Origin: Phylloscopus collybita
Lineage: Eukaryota; Chordata; Aves; Passeriformes; Phylloscopidae
Length of the DNA stretch: 64,000 nt
Assembly: GCA_027886175.1 (NCBI GenBank)
Contig: JAJNNQ010000003.1
Location: forward strand, 10,450,001 to 10,514,000
Direction of reading: 5' to 3'
Below the pieces are notes generated by a model. It ran no database searches, was not told where the DNA came from, and saw only the letters and a list, made by a program, of their open reading frames with translations. The position numbers and the translations under genes are program-made. How positions within the stretch are numbered: position 1 is the first letter of the stretch; each line of letters starts with the position of its first letter. Shown in pieces: positions 48,946 to 61,581 of this stretch.

Positions 48946-49507
48946 GCTCACCAGGTGAATGTAAATTGTTTTCCATTAGTTCTCATACCTGGAGGACACT
49001 GATGCTTTTCTCCTGCAATTTTAACTTTGGTTTAATAAAAGTGCATACTGAGTGTAGGGAAGGAGTTCTGATCAGTGAAGGAAGGCCACAATCATATATC
49101 CAGGTGGATAACTCAGATGTTACTTTGGAGGTGATCCGTGTCAAAAGCCAATGTTTAAGGGTTCTTTCTGGAAAGCATCCCTTTCAGGAGGGACCTCATG
49201 TGAATAGCGGAGCTCTTCACACTGCTGAATCACACTTATCAGATGGTGTCATTGATGCTTCCCAACCCAGCCTCAGGCTGGTGTATTTGCAGTAGTAGCC
49301 TGTTTCTTTCCACTTGTTTTCTCATTCCCAAGCCTGGACATAACCCTTGGTTTAGCTGTTAACAGTGTGGGAGCAGACGATCCAGGCTGAAGCAGCCTCC
49401 TGGCACAGCCACAGTTCCTGTGGGCTTGGGTATTGCCATCAGGAGAGGGGAGAGCAAGGGGGTGAGGGTGGGAGCTCAAAGCCCAGGTGGTTGCACATCA
49501 GATGTTG

Positions 49508-49879
49508 TCAGAGGCTTTTAAGGAGTAACAACTCACATGTCAGGCTTTCTTCAGTGAGGGATGAGATCCCCAAACCAGAATGTTCACAAGTGAGGCAGCC
49601 CCAGCCCTGTGGGTTGTCCCAACACGCTTGGGGCAGATCAGCACAGCGGAAAAGCCTGAGGAGCTGCTGCCAAACGACTGGGAAGATGCAGCCCACAGTG
49701 TCTGTTGTGTCTGAGATCTCTGTAAAGTCTCTCGCATCTTTCCTCAAGTTTAGTTTTCCAGTGGAGGCTGTTGCAGTAATGAGAATGTCTCCCATCTGCT
49801 CCTCACATGGCTTGGCACATTTAGCCAGAATATATATATATATATTTATTATGGGGTTAGCCAGTGGTAACCATGACAA
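49508..49879 (-). other. Open minus-strand frame, possible exon, unidentified
   Basis: A 123-codon minus frame contains NLRKDARDFTEISDTTDTVG, then CIFPVVWQQLLRLFRCADLP. A strong donor, ACAT|GTGAGT, lies at about 49538. Upstream the frame reads into a short (TA)n repeat near 49830, and no convincing acceptor is seen. A 172-codon plus frame covers the same bases. CpG is slightly raised. Coding potential is plausible but unproven. Confidence 0.22.
49830..49845. repeat. Short (TA)n microsatellite
   Basis: About eight TA units. The repeat lets frames run through on both strands (Ile-Tyr alternation). Confidence 0.9.
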
Positions 49880-52800
49880 TTAGACTTATCACGCAGCAGT
49901 TTTTTTTCCCTCCTTGAGTCAGTTTGAAATGATGACAATTAAATGGATACAGTACACTTTAGAGATCCATCAGTCTCTTTGTTGTCTTGACAACCAGAGT
50001 ATATTTAGAAATGTAACAAGTACATGGAGTTCAATTGCACTTTTGCTAAAACATAGTTTTGTAGCTTGAGAATTTAATCTGTTGTTTGTAGATCCAGGTG
50101 CTTATTTGAGCTATGCCTGACTTTCTCTTTGGTCTCTCTGGGAAGCTCCGACATTGGCTGGTGGAAAGAAGGTCCTTGTCAAGCAGGGAACAAACCTGCC
50201 CACTGTGTGAGGCAGGGGCTTGGGTGAGGGGCTGGCAGCCACTTCCTACTTGGGTACTGGGTGTGCTGGGTGCTCCTGTGTACTTGTGGCTGTTGATTTG
50301 CAGTGCAAGAGGAACGTGTATGGTTGTTGTCCCAGATGTTTGTCCCTGCAGATCCAGCTCAGCAAACAGGGCTGGGGAGCCATGAGCAGTGTGTCCAAAC
50401 ACCTCTCCCAGAAGAGCTGCTGTCAGGGTTCAGTGGCACTTTGGTACAGGAAGACAGTGCCAAGTTGTGTGACGTTGGCAGATGTGATGGCTCTCCTCCT
50501 GCCCCTGAGCTACTCAAGCTTTGGTTGCAGCTGGAAACAACTCTTGGCCATGGAAGCAATAGCAGGGACTATTTCTCCATATAATTTCTTCTGTTTTGTC
50601 TTTGATTTGATGGGGGCGTGTTTCTTTGATTTTAACAAACTACTACTACTAAATTTTTTTTGATTCCTTCCAATTTGACTGGCAAAATTGAGTTCATCCT
50701 CTCCCTGCTGAGCTGGAATAGCAGTGTGTGGGCTAGCTGTCTGGAGCTTTGGATTTTTAAGGCTGCATCCAGGGCTGGAAGAGAAGGAGGGAATTACGAT
50801 GGAGTGCACTCTAAATAAGCCTGTCTCCCAGCACTCCTGTGCACACACTGATGGTGGGTGTGTGTGGAGTGTCTGCGTGTCTGTGTTATCCCCCTGCCCT
50901 TTCCCTTTTGAGGCAGGAGAGAGCTGTGGTCATTGCAGGCACCTGTGTGGGTGTGACAGCCCTACCTGCAAGTGTGGTGATGTGCCAGCCCAGAAGAGCA
51001 GCTGGGATGTGTGGCCCCCATCTGCTGCCATGCTGCAGCCCAAAGGCTGTGAGATAGGGGCTGGCACCACAGCGCCCTTGTCACACTCCCAGCACAGGAC
51101 CTTGCCTGACACGCTGCCTTCAGACCCATGTCTGGACATGTGTGCATCAGAGTACTTCCCTGCCTTGAGAGATAAATGAATACAATGAAAGTCAGAGGAG
51201 GAAATAGCTCAAATGTTCCCCAAATGTTACCTGGCTGACCCAGAGTTGTCCTGGTCAGGGCTGATCCTTCATAAGGCTTGCAGGTTGAGGAGCTGCTAAA
51301 AGGGACTTCTTTTGGGTGAGGTGTTGATGGCCTTTCATAATTGGCACCTGAATCCCATGGCAGGGCCTGGGATGTTTGTGTCTTTTCCAGAAAACATGAA
51401 GCAAGACTCCTCCATTTCTCCCTGTCTTAGGCTTGGCTGTTAATTGATTCTTGGCAATATAATTGGGACAGGAGAAGTGAAAAAACCCAGACAAAATAGA
51501 CTTTTCCTTTATCAGCAAAGCTGTGGCAAGGCAGCAATCTGAATAGGAAATTAGTTAGAGCAGATGGAGTGGCCTTTTGCTGGAGAAAACCAGTTCATTT
51601 GGTGAGATGGTTTAAAGAAGACAATGGTGTGTCCATGGCATGGGTGTAGTGGTGTTTATCCCTGGGCAGAGATCTGTAAAACTGGTCAGGAGTGGTGCTC
51701 TGCTCCTGGGGAGTACAGCCAGCACAGGTTTGCCACTGGGATGGTTTGTTACAGGAAGTGAGGAGGGCTCCAGGGAGTGGAGTCCATCCTGAGGTCAGCT
51801 TTTAGGGACAGTGACAGCCAGCAAAATGTGTCTGTATTTCTTGGCCGCACAACATCTTGTCTATGCACTATACCCAAAATATTAATAGGGCTCCAAAGGA
51901 GGACAGAATTGCATGATTTTGCTTCCTTCTTCCTTGTGTTTCTTTTTCATTCATTATTTGTCACATAATGTGGTTGATTTCTCAGTGTGTATGCATGGCT
52001 CAGTTTAGATTTTGTATTTTCTTTCTTCTCCCCATTTTACCAATTTCCCAAACCACAGTTATATTTCCACTCCAGCTCTGTTTGTGGACTGTTAACATGC
52101 CTTGTTCCAGTGTTTAATAGCTGCTGGGGTTTATTCTTAAAATATAACCACCAAAACCCAACGATCCTAATGACTATTCAAGAGCTTTAAACGAGTTATC
52201 CCAATCCATCTGACAAGGATAATGGTCCTCTATTAGAAGATGCTTAGCTGGAGGTTGGATGAGCTGTAATGTTTATGGCTCTGCAGATCTGTAACCAGAC
52301 AAACTCAGAATAACTCCTTGGATTTCAGTGGAGCTGTATTTGTTTATTACAACTGAGGCTTAGGCAGTGCTTTAGATGCAAATTGCAACCTCTGTGAAGT
52401 TAAGTGGGGTTTTGATTTAATTCCTGGAAGCAGTAACGTCAGCAGAGAAGCGAAGAGCTGGGACCCACATAGCCTGAAGTCTGTAACTTTGGGTTGTTCC
52501 CTTTCCCTTACTGTCAAGATCAGATTCCCTGGGTTGGGGCTACTAATTAAAATGCAGCTTCTCTTAAGCATCTCCTAAAGGCAGGCAAGAGAGAGTGGAA
52601 GTGCAGCCTATGCAGATTATATATCTCTCTCCTTGCTTTGCAGAAAATGCCAGTGCTTGGGTTGTTCTCTCTGACTTGTGGTTGGGCTATTGACCTAGAG
52701 CTTTTGCTCTCAGCTCCAAAAATGCAAAGGCACTATGTTGAGTTATCTGGCTCTGCTGTAGAGAGAGCTGTGATCTCCTTTCCCCCAACTTATCCGTGTC

Positions 52801-54351
52801 CATGCAGCAGTCAGGAGACATGGACCACTCACTGCTCATCACCCCCACTGTGTGTGGCATAAGTGATTCACCATGCATTCATTTCTGGTCACATAAGGCA
52901 CATCAGTTTAAAGCAGGCTTGAGACATAGGTTAGTGTTAGCTATTTGAAGTCTGAAGTCTGAAAGCAACATCAAACAGGGAGCAGAAAATGTATCATGCA
53001 CAGAAAAATCTCTGGGATTTGCTTCTCCCTTTAAAAAATAATAGTAATAAATTCCAAACTGTTTGCATATGCTGTCTCCTCTGTGGTCAGAACACCTGTC
53101 TGCCTCTTTGCTGATACTTGATACAGGCTGACAGCACTTGAAAAAATGTTAACGTGAATTTTTTGTCATGGCAAATATGAAAAGAATATCCAGTGTGTGG
53201 GGGCAGGTTCTCAGCAAATTTTTCTCTGCTGTTTTGTGCTTCAGTGTGGATCTGAAGCAACTGCTGAAATTCTGCTGCCCTTCCTTCAATCACAGACCAG
53301 GAGGGCAAAGCTGCTGCCCTGCCAGACCTGGTTCTCCTGAGCAAGACTGCTGATGGTAGGGCTAATGAGTGTAAGCCTGGCTTCATTAAAAAAATAATAT
53401 ATGCAACTGGCTAGAAGTGTTTCTCCCTCTCTTTAAGGACTTTTGATCCTTGGCTGATCTCCAGAAGATAGGGGAGAGGATGCAGTTAGGAGGAGCTGGG
53501 GGTCACCTGGTGACACCTGGAGCATGTGGGCTGGGAGACCAGGGGTATGCTGAAGTGGACCTTTCACTAATCATCACTAGTACGTTTTAAACTTGCTCAT
53601 TTCTTCTCCAGGACTGAGATTAAAGGAAATAGAAAACATCAGAGTAAGCTCAGATATCAATAAGCTGGAAGTATTAAAGACTGCTGGTTGAAAAAAGCTT
53701 GTGGTAACTTAAAAAACCCTGTGTTTTCTCTTTAATTGGGTGTCTTTGGAGGCACCCAGAAAGGAAACCGGGGCTGGAGGTGGAGGTAGGGTTTGGGCTG
53801 ACCCACCCTGACTCTTTTTCCACAATGGCTGTGTGTTTAATGCATCCCATCTCGGCTGTGGTGCTCCCTGATGCTTGCATGGCAAAGCCAACACTGTGGG
53901 AGTGACTCACGCTTGGCCTTGAGCGGTGGCTGAGGCTTGGGAAGAAGAGGCCCTTTAAGCATGAGAGGCAGAAGGACGTCTGGTCAGGCTTTGAAAGAGA
54001 CTTTGTTACCTGCAGCCCTTACGTCAGTGCCTTTCACCAGCTCTGCAGTGATTTAAAACAAGTAGCTTCTCTTCCAAATAAACCTCAGCTACTCCAACAC
54101 TTGCTCAGATGTAATCTGTGCTGCCAACGCGTGAAAAGCCCCTGTATGGGTCACAACAGGGACAGACTGACACAGGAGTTGTGTCAGAGGGGAGGAAAAA
54201 AGGCTGTGGTCTGCTCTGTGCAGGAGGGCAGCTGGCCTTACATGCCCTTTTGGGGCTGTTTTCTTGGCGAGGCATTACAGCCAGCTTGATTTACTTTCTG
54301 CTTTTACGATGAGCAAAACATTGATTCTGACCTTTCTGTTTGCACCCACAG
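49880..54351. other. Single-copy DNA, no gene recognised
   Basis: A pyrimidine-rich acceptor-like tract near 50885-50918 precedes overlapping Cys-rich open frames (50724-51179 plus) with no donor. A short plus splice-like pair near 51290-51318 is considered noise. Otherwise nothing supported. Confidence 0.45.
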
Positions 54352-54416
54352 AGGTCCCTTGGAAGAGCCTGTCTGTACGTCTGACTGAGTGCGTGACAGG
54401 ACCGCCTTGCTCCCAG
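54352..54416 (+). other. Candidate coding exon, 65 nt, unidentified
   Basis: This is the best splice pair on the plus strand: acceptor GACCTTTCTGTTTGCACCCA then CAG, and donor CCCAG|GTGAGG. Two frames stop; the third is open, two leading bases then VPWKSLSVRLTECVTGPPCS and Q, ending on a codon boundary. Three CpGs occur in 65 bases (ACGTC, TGCGTG, CCGCC), unusual for the surroundings. No plus-strand neighbour was found, and I do not recognise the peptide. Confidence 0.3.
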
Positions 54417-57364
54417 GTGAGGAATGGATCCACTCTCAGGGCTTTTGCCAACTGCTGAGTTTAGGGAGAGTGGGAAGACCTTGGTACCATGTTCAATCCT
54501 CCAAGAACTGATGGGCATTTCTCCAAAGCCCAAAGAGGTGGTGGGATACCAGCCTGCCCAGGAGGCTTGATGTGGTTTTACTGTTTCTGGGTCCAAGTTT
54601 GGAAGCAGCAAACATGCAAGCCCTCCTGCAGATTGGGAGTGTTGCATGGGAACAGTTGCTTGGTCCTCTGGGCCATGTTGCTTTGACCTCGTTTTTGAAC
54701 AAAGCTTTCCTGCTTGTGGACCTGAACTTATTCCCCATCCATGACGTGGCTCTCTGTAGGCTGTAGGTGTTCCCAGCTGGTAATGGAGAGCTGGCTGTAT
54801 TGTTAGCTGAATCTAACTATGTTTCAGTGGACAAATAGAAATTAATGTGAGGAGCAAGTTAATTCATTTCTTCAGAATTGCCAATTCTGTCAAATTCACT
54901 GGCAATACTTAGCTGTGACTTAAGGATCACCATGATGAACCACCCCAAAATATTGTAGGAGTCCCTTGCTGGTTTATGTGTAGGACACAAACTGTCCTTT
55001 GTGCTCATCCCATGATGTAATGGTTTGATAGTGGGAAGGGTAGGATTGCAGAACAGGACCAGTGTCAGGGCACTGGGTCTGTCCTCAAGCTCCTCTCAGT
55101 TGTGCCACCCCAGGAGACAGAAAGGTGCTGAAAGTGCTGCAAAGTCATGGCAACAGGGGGAATAAAGCAGCTTGTGCAGCCCTGCTGAGAAGTGGAGAAC
55201 AAGTGACTAACTACCTGGTGGTTTTGACCAGTGGAGCTTCTTTGTTTGCTGTGATGTTACCTGACATTAGGACCATGAGATGTCTGTGTGGCAGGCCAAA
55301 ATCAGGAACAGTGAATCTTCACTCTGTTGTGTCACTGAATTTAACTGTGCTTGCATTCTTCTCTTTTGATATGCTATGTTTATCCCTATTTTTTGCCTTT
55401 ACCCTCTTCTTGAGTCTAATTTCTCTGGGTTTTGTTTTTTTTCTGTGGGTAAATTATGTCTAGCTGGAGATGAGATTTCAGTATCCTGTTTACTGCAAAC
55501 AGTTGGGGCCATTAATACATGTTGACAGACAAAGACAGACCAGGGATTAATAAGTAGGGGACAGGAGATTAATAGCAAGAGCATAGAATCTGGTTCAAGG
55601 CCTGATCTTCCCAGTTTCTGGGCTGTGGAAGATTAATGGTACCTCTTCTGCTGTTCTCACTCTTTTTGTGGTAGCTTTCCTGACAAAGTTTAATAAACCA
55701 TCCCAGTGGGTTGCTGTAAATATGAAATCTAGGAAGAAGCCCATTGTTATATTAGCTAAATATGTCCTTACATTAACTAAATGAGACAGTATTAGTTTTG
55801 CATCTAGTCATCACTTGAGCAACAACATCAATGCATTTGTGACTGGTGAAGTCAGATTTTCAGGTGCTTACAACTCCTGTGAAGACAAAAACGCATCATA
55901 AAATGTATCTTGTGAAGCAAGCTGTGTCTGACAAATTGGTTTTTTACTCTGTGTCCTGTGCAAGAGATTGATTTCTCCTCTCTTGACTGGGTTTTCAGCT
56001 TCATTTCTGTGAAAAATTGGGCTCTTGACCTGTTGCATCTGGTCTCTTATTAGGTTTAGTATGAGATTAGATCATTGCAAGAAAACACTAGCTTTGCAAA
56101 GAGCATTCCTGGTTAAATTTGTGGGAGAACTGTAGAACATGCGACTGCATCACAGAAAAGTTTTATTATGACGGAAGGGTGTGTGCTATTCTGGGTATCC
56201 CATAGAGAAAGCCAGCTTCAAACTCTTTAGGCTGGAACTGTTGACTTAAGCACTCCTGTAGTCTTTTGACCTCTGCCCTCAGGTATTTTCCACAGTCTCT
56301 GCAGAGATGATCCCCAGCCCTTGGTGCATAAGGTTATAGTGATGTATAGGTATGCATATGGCCCTGTTGGGAAGGAGGCAGCTGTGTCCCTGTAACAATG
56401 AGCGTGATGCAGCTGGGACTAACATCAGAACTTCATGCAGCAATAGCTGAATTTCTTTTCCAGGGAGGAAAGCCTATGCACTGCTTTGGTGGCCCTGTAA
56501 CAAAGCTTTTCCCCTCTTGTCTGCTCTTGCATGCAGCGCCCTTGGCTTTTCAGACGTTAATTGATTTGTCTATATTATGAGTCTCTCTTTAATTTTATTT
56601 GTGTAAAGAGGAACACATGCTAATCTTTCTCCAGAGAAATGCTTTGCATTGCTCCTCTTTGAACGTTGGCCCTGGGTCTGCTGTTTCTTAATGAGTCTTC
56701 AGCTAAACAGCCACGGTTCCCACATGCTCCAGCCTTGACACACACATACTTGTACACCCACGTGCCTGCTCCCAGCTGAACCCAGCCCGCCCGCTGCTTT
56801 GGGATTTGCGCTGGCAAGGCAGCACCTCCCTGGGCAGCCCTGCGTCTGAGGGGGCTTTATACCTTCACAGAGAGGTAGACTTGGCCTCACATGGACTGTC
56901 CTGTGAGTTGGAAGGGCTGTAACCTCTTTACCACCCTGTCCTCCCACCCCCTGGCTTGTTTAAGGTGTGCCTCCAGGAGCACGGATTCCTGTGGGCTGCG
57001 CTGCCGCGGCCAGGACCCGAGTGAGCGCCGAGCACTGAGCTGAGCACCCGATGCTGAATTACTGTCTGGAATGCCACTGGCTGCCAGATCCTTGATAGCT
57101 TGTTTTTAATGAAGATTCCTCCTGTAATTCCTAGAATATCTTGCAGTGCAAAAAAAAAAAAATGAGTGGTGTGTGTATTTTGCTGTGGGCTGAATTTTTT
57201 CCTGCTCTTCACAGTTCCCTCTGTGAACAGAGAGGAGGAGGAGGGGGAAGCAGCTGACTGCTTAATTTTTTGTTGTTGTTGTTTTTGTTTTTCTACTTGA
57301 CTTCTGTGAAATATGTGGCGATCAATCGCTCGCGACTAACAAAATGTTTTTGTTTCTCTTTTGC
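54417..57364. other. Single-copy DNA; small GC-rich spot
   Basis: A small CpG cluster lies at 56930-57050 (eight or so CpGs, including GCCGCGGCC). A13 occupies 57150-57162, and TTG-rich low-complexity DNA lies at 57268-57295. No supported gene. Confidence 0.45.
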
Positions 57365-57421
57365 AAAAGCATATGGGAGCTGCAGGAAAAGCATATGGGC
57401 GTTTTTAGGAAAACATATTGG
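57365..57421. repeat. Short degenerate tandem repeat, period about 22
   Basis: The word AAAAGCATATGGG occurs at 57365 and again at 57387. A third, diverged copy (AAAACATATTGG) starts at 57410. The second and third copies also share a preceding AGG. It is a local triplication, too short to be a satellite. Confidence 0.75.
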
Positions 57422-59377
57422 TGAATGGACAAATTATAGTGGTGCCAATATGTTTTGGATGTCTGGCTAGACCACTACTACTACCACACTTGCTGGCATG
57501 CAGACACACGCACAGGATTTCCAGCATGAGGGGTGTGTAGCTGCTCCTGGGGAAAGGCAGGCTGTGCTGGATCAAGCCCCTGCTGAAACAGTGCTGTGAT
57601 CCATCTTCGGGGTGTGTGGCAGCCTCATCATGTCCTAGGGTAGGCTCTGGGCTCATGTTTATGGCAGTGTATCCATTCTGTCAGGAGAGTGAGCCCAGAG
57701 CTCCGCTTGCAGCTGGCTGCAAGCAATGATAATGGTAACCATTTTTCTTTCCTAAGCACTAGACTGCAGTCCTCATAACACCTGAGCTTCTTGCAAACAG
57801 CTAGGCAGCCTCTGGTTTTCCTCTGCTGCTCTAGCAAGATCCTTGTGTTAGCTTGGGCTGTTATTTTTAATTTCTCCATCGAGTGGTTGCTTTTCAGGAA
57901 ATGCAGAACACTGGCAGTTTTGTTTCTGGTCCCAGTCCTGTTTGTCCTGATACTGGTGATCCAGGGAAAGGGATCCATGAGCAGGAAGCTGTAGGGGGAT
58001 TAAGTTGTCCTAGCTGATGGGCTCTGGTGGCTCACAGCATCCCTGCAGTGGGGGCTGCCCTACAGTGGACCCCTGTCCATGATGTCCTTGGTGTCTCCAA
58101 TGGGGCAGCCCTTCCTGCCCACCCCACCCCAGCAGTGAGGGAGTGCTGCCTCTGTCTGGGATGGGCATGGCCATGCTGGGCTGCAGAAGGGGACAAAACA
58201 CATGGCTGAAGACCATAAGACTAGAATAAGCAAGATGCACATTTGGACAGTTATTTGGACGTTGCATTGTTCCTCTCGGTTATGAACCAGCACTCAGATA
58301 TTCTGAGTGGTAATTCGGCACCTTTTAGTGCTCTCCTTCTTATGCCAGCTTCAGGATGATTTGCTAGTGAGTAATTTTACATTATTTAACGTAGCCTCTT
58401 TCCTTATAGCTCTTTTGTTCTGTGAAACAATTCCCTATTTTATTATGCAAACAGTACATTAAGATCCTTGTGGGTCTAAGTTCCCAACAGTGCTTGAGAT
58501 GATGGCAGAGAAGTAGGTTATTTCAGAAATCATGATTCTCTCCTCTAGAAGCTTTTTTAGAGTTCTGCTTTAACTGCTTTTGATATTATATGTGCTTAAA
58601 AAAAAAGGCTAAAAAAATTCAGTACTTCCTAAATGTTATAGAGCTCAAAAAATACACTGTATGCCTTGTCACAATATTTAATACAGAGTGCTATTTACAG
58701 TAATGAATCAAAATGTCAGTTTTTAAAATATGAACTGTCAGAGTGTTCCTACTTTGCAGAAAACTTTGATATGACAGTTTGTTAATCATATGACTATTAC
58801 ATCAAATGTGTCTAAGAGTACTTTTGCTCGACAAAGTCTTTTTTTATTCTTTTCCCCTCCCTTTTCCCTGTTAATTCTGGCAGGGCTGTTTGACTGAATG
58901 CACTCTCATTAGAGGTCAGAAGAATCCAGAGCTGAATGCTTTTGTTTATGGACAGAAGGGATGTGTCAGTGCCTGTGTTCTTGCTGGTCACCTCTAATCT
59001 TAGGTACAGCCTGGTTTGGATCATGTCTCCCTTGTGAGCATGGTGGAGTGGTGCTGATGCCTCTGGGGTAGCTGCATTTGGGGCAGCTGGGCTAAAACTG
59101 TCTCTTGAGTAATAAAAAGCTGGCTCGTACTGTAGCATTTCTAATCCCCTTAGCCTTAGCATGAGGGCACAAGTAAAGTGAAGATCTGGAGGCTGCCTGT
59201 GCATCCTTGATGAGCTGAAGGGCTGGTGGTGCAGGGCAGGGCAGGTGCTGCTTTTGAGCAGGAGGCAAGGGGCTGGGGATGCTAAGGTCCTCTCCCCTTT
59301 GATTACTCTGGACCCAGGTCAAGGAGTGGGTTTTGGCTCTGATTTCCCTTCCATTAATTTAGACAAAAATGCTTAGC
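57422..59377. other. Single-copy DNA, no gene recognised
   Basis: AT-rich DNA at 58350-58810 with many short A/T runs. No splice-supported frame. Confidence 0.5.
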
Positions 59378-59401
59378 TTTTTTTTTTTTTTTTTTTTTTT
59401 T
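59378..59401. repeat. Poly-T run, T24
   Basis: Twenty-four uninterrupted T residues, the longest pure homopolymer in the window. Confidence 0.96.
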
Positions 59402-59859
59402 AATTTATTCTTTTGTTTGCTTATCTGCAAAATGGGAGTAATTAATTGATATTAGTTAACTCACAAGTCTCCTTAAAGCCGATTAGTCAAACAACTGCAC
59501 TTCTGGTGAAGACACCGGAGAGCTTATGTAGATATTGTGCTTTAGAAAACAGCCTCTGGAAGGAGCAGAGGGTTCAGCATGCTAATGTGAGGACTGGAGG
59601 CCAGAGAGGAGTCCCAGGTGTAGCAGAGTCGTGTACCTCTGCCCAGAATGTCTTAGTGCCACATTGCCTAAGGCTTCAGATGTATTCTTACTGCTTGTTA
59701 AAACTCTCAGTTACCGTTGCGTAGGTCTTACAAGTGCAATATTTCTGAGCTGGAGTTGGCCCAGCACAGCTATGGGAATAGGAGGAGTCTGAAAAGGCAA
59801 AAGCTGTGTGTCAGCAGTCCAGAAAAGAGAAGTGTGGGCAGTGCAAGACAGTAAATCTT

Positions 59860-60066
59860 AGAATCAAAAAAATCATAGAAAGGTTTGGGTTGGAAGCAAA
59901 CTTTGAAGACGCTTTAGTTTAAACTCCCCTGTGATGGGCAGGGACGCCTTCCACTAGATCAGGTTGTTCCAAGCCCTGTCCAACCTGGTTTTGAACACTT
60001 CCAGGAATCCATAGCTTCTCTGGGCAATTCATTCTGGTGTCTTACCATAAAAAAAAAATATTTCTG
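59860..60066 (-). mobile_element. CR1 LINE 3'-end fragment (antisense), about 200 bp
   Basis: The plus strand shows the antisense CR1 tail (AATCATAGAAAGGTTTGGGT, TGGAAGCAAACTTTG), then CCTGTGATGGGCAGGGACGC, CTTCCACTAGATCAGGTTGT, TCCAAGCCCTGTCCAACCTG, TTGAACACTTCCAGG and TTCTCTGGGCAATTCATTCT. This is the longest and clearest CR1 copy here. It ends after a CTTACCATAAAAAAAAAATA segment corresponding to the usual CACCCTCACAGTAAA region. Confidence 0.93.
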
Positions 60067-61451
60067 AGGCCAAATCAGATGGTCTTGATTGTGGGTGTTT
60101 CTGGGGGCCTAATTAACTTGGAATTTCAGCTGGGCATGTCTATTAAATGACAACCTCAACACTTGCACTACTGTTACTGAAGAGATGATAAGGAGTTGTT
60201 TTCCGGGGTGTGGTCACATATTTAAGTGCACTTTTGAGCAGCACATCAGCAGGTGGTGAGTGGAAGGCCCAGGTAAAGGCACTGCACACGTCTGAAGCCT
60301 GATGTGCTGAGGCCCACTGAGTCTCACTGCTGGGTGGAGATTTGGGAAGATGAGGGCAGTGCTGTAGCATTTGTCACATTAATATCCTGCTGAGAGAGGA
60401 GGCGAGGAAAAAACATAGGGCAGGAAGGCAGAGGAAGGAGGTGCTGGTGAGTGAGGTGATGACAGCAGGAGAGGCTTTGCTGGTGGTGGTGCCTGGTATG
60501 GACCACCAGGAAGCCTGAGAGAAGCTGTGGGGTGAACCCATCCCAGAAGGGCTCTTACACAAACATGGGGGTGCAGAGGGGCTGCCAGCAGCAAGGGTCA
60601 CTGGTGAGGCACGTGTGAAGGCATCCTTTTTCAAGCCCAATCTTTGTCACTTCCATCAGGCAAGTGCTGCTGCGTTTCCTCATCCCACAGAGGAACATTG
60701 ATTATTACTCAATTTTCATTTTAGACAAACCACATTTTTAGTGTGACGATTTTTATTATCGTTAGTGCAATGGATGGAAAAGGAGTTCTAACAGATGTAT
60801 GATTAGCAGGGCATGAAATTAAAAATGTTTGTGTACAAGGAAAAGGTTGTTTACTACCAAATTCCTCATTTGAAAATGAAGTGATACTAAGATTGGCTGT
60901 GTGATTCTGCAGCAGGTCCCCAGTACTTTTCTGTCCCTTTCCCAGCAGCGTTGGCTGAAAGGTAACAATATTTTAAATGTGACTTTTATTTAAAAAATAA
61001 TAACACAATTGAAAAGCTAGTACCTGCCTTTGGAGACAGATTATTTAAAGAAGTTGTTCTTGTGCTGTGGCACTGATGGAACCAATTCAAAAAAATATTT
61101 TGACTGATGTTTAAGCCCCACTGATTAGGCCCAATTGAATATTTTATATCAAAAATCATTTGGGTGGAAAATAAGGTTCTGATTGAGTAATTCTGAGTGT
61201 GGGCATGTACCTGGGTGACTAGTACTTGTTGCCAGAATGCTGAAAAATTCATATTTGGAGTTGCTGCTGCTGCAGCATATGGGGAGGGGTGCAGATTCGT
61301 GTAGGTACTCAGTTCTTCCTCTGCTTTGTGGGTCAGTCTTGCAGTGGTTTTGCACAGGAATGGTGTCAGGCTGCTGGCAGAAAGCCATCAGCTCTTAGAT
61401 TTTTGTCTTAGAAGTGTGAGGGTTTATCCCCATAGAAAATACCTGTCCTTT
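60067..61451. other. Single-copy DNA, no gene recognised
   Basis: Low-stop, Ser/Pro-rich minus frames at 60374-60640 result from G/A-rich composition on the plus strand. No supported exon. Confidence 0.5.
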
Positions 61452-61472
61452 CCCCCCCCCCACCCCCCCGCC
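61452..61472. repeat. C-rich run, potential G-quadruplex on the minus strand
   Basis: A run of ten C, an A, seven C, a G and two C. The minus strand therefore carries two long G runs separated by one base, a candidate G-quadruplex or i-motif site and a likely assembly-error spot. Confidence 0.85.
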
Positions 61473-61581
61473 ATAATAATGACATTTTTAGTTTGAGGAA
61501 ATGGTCTTTTTCTTAGGAGCTTTGCCTGTGACGCCCAATTCTCAAGTACAGCTGATCTTCCTTGATTTTTTAAAATTATCC

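Noticed and set aside
49365..49883. 172-codon plus-strand frame
   Set aside because: It ends by reading through a (TA)n repeat and overlaps an equally open minus frame; no splice support.
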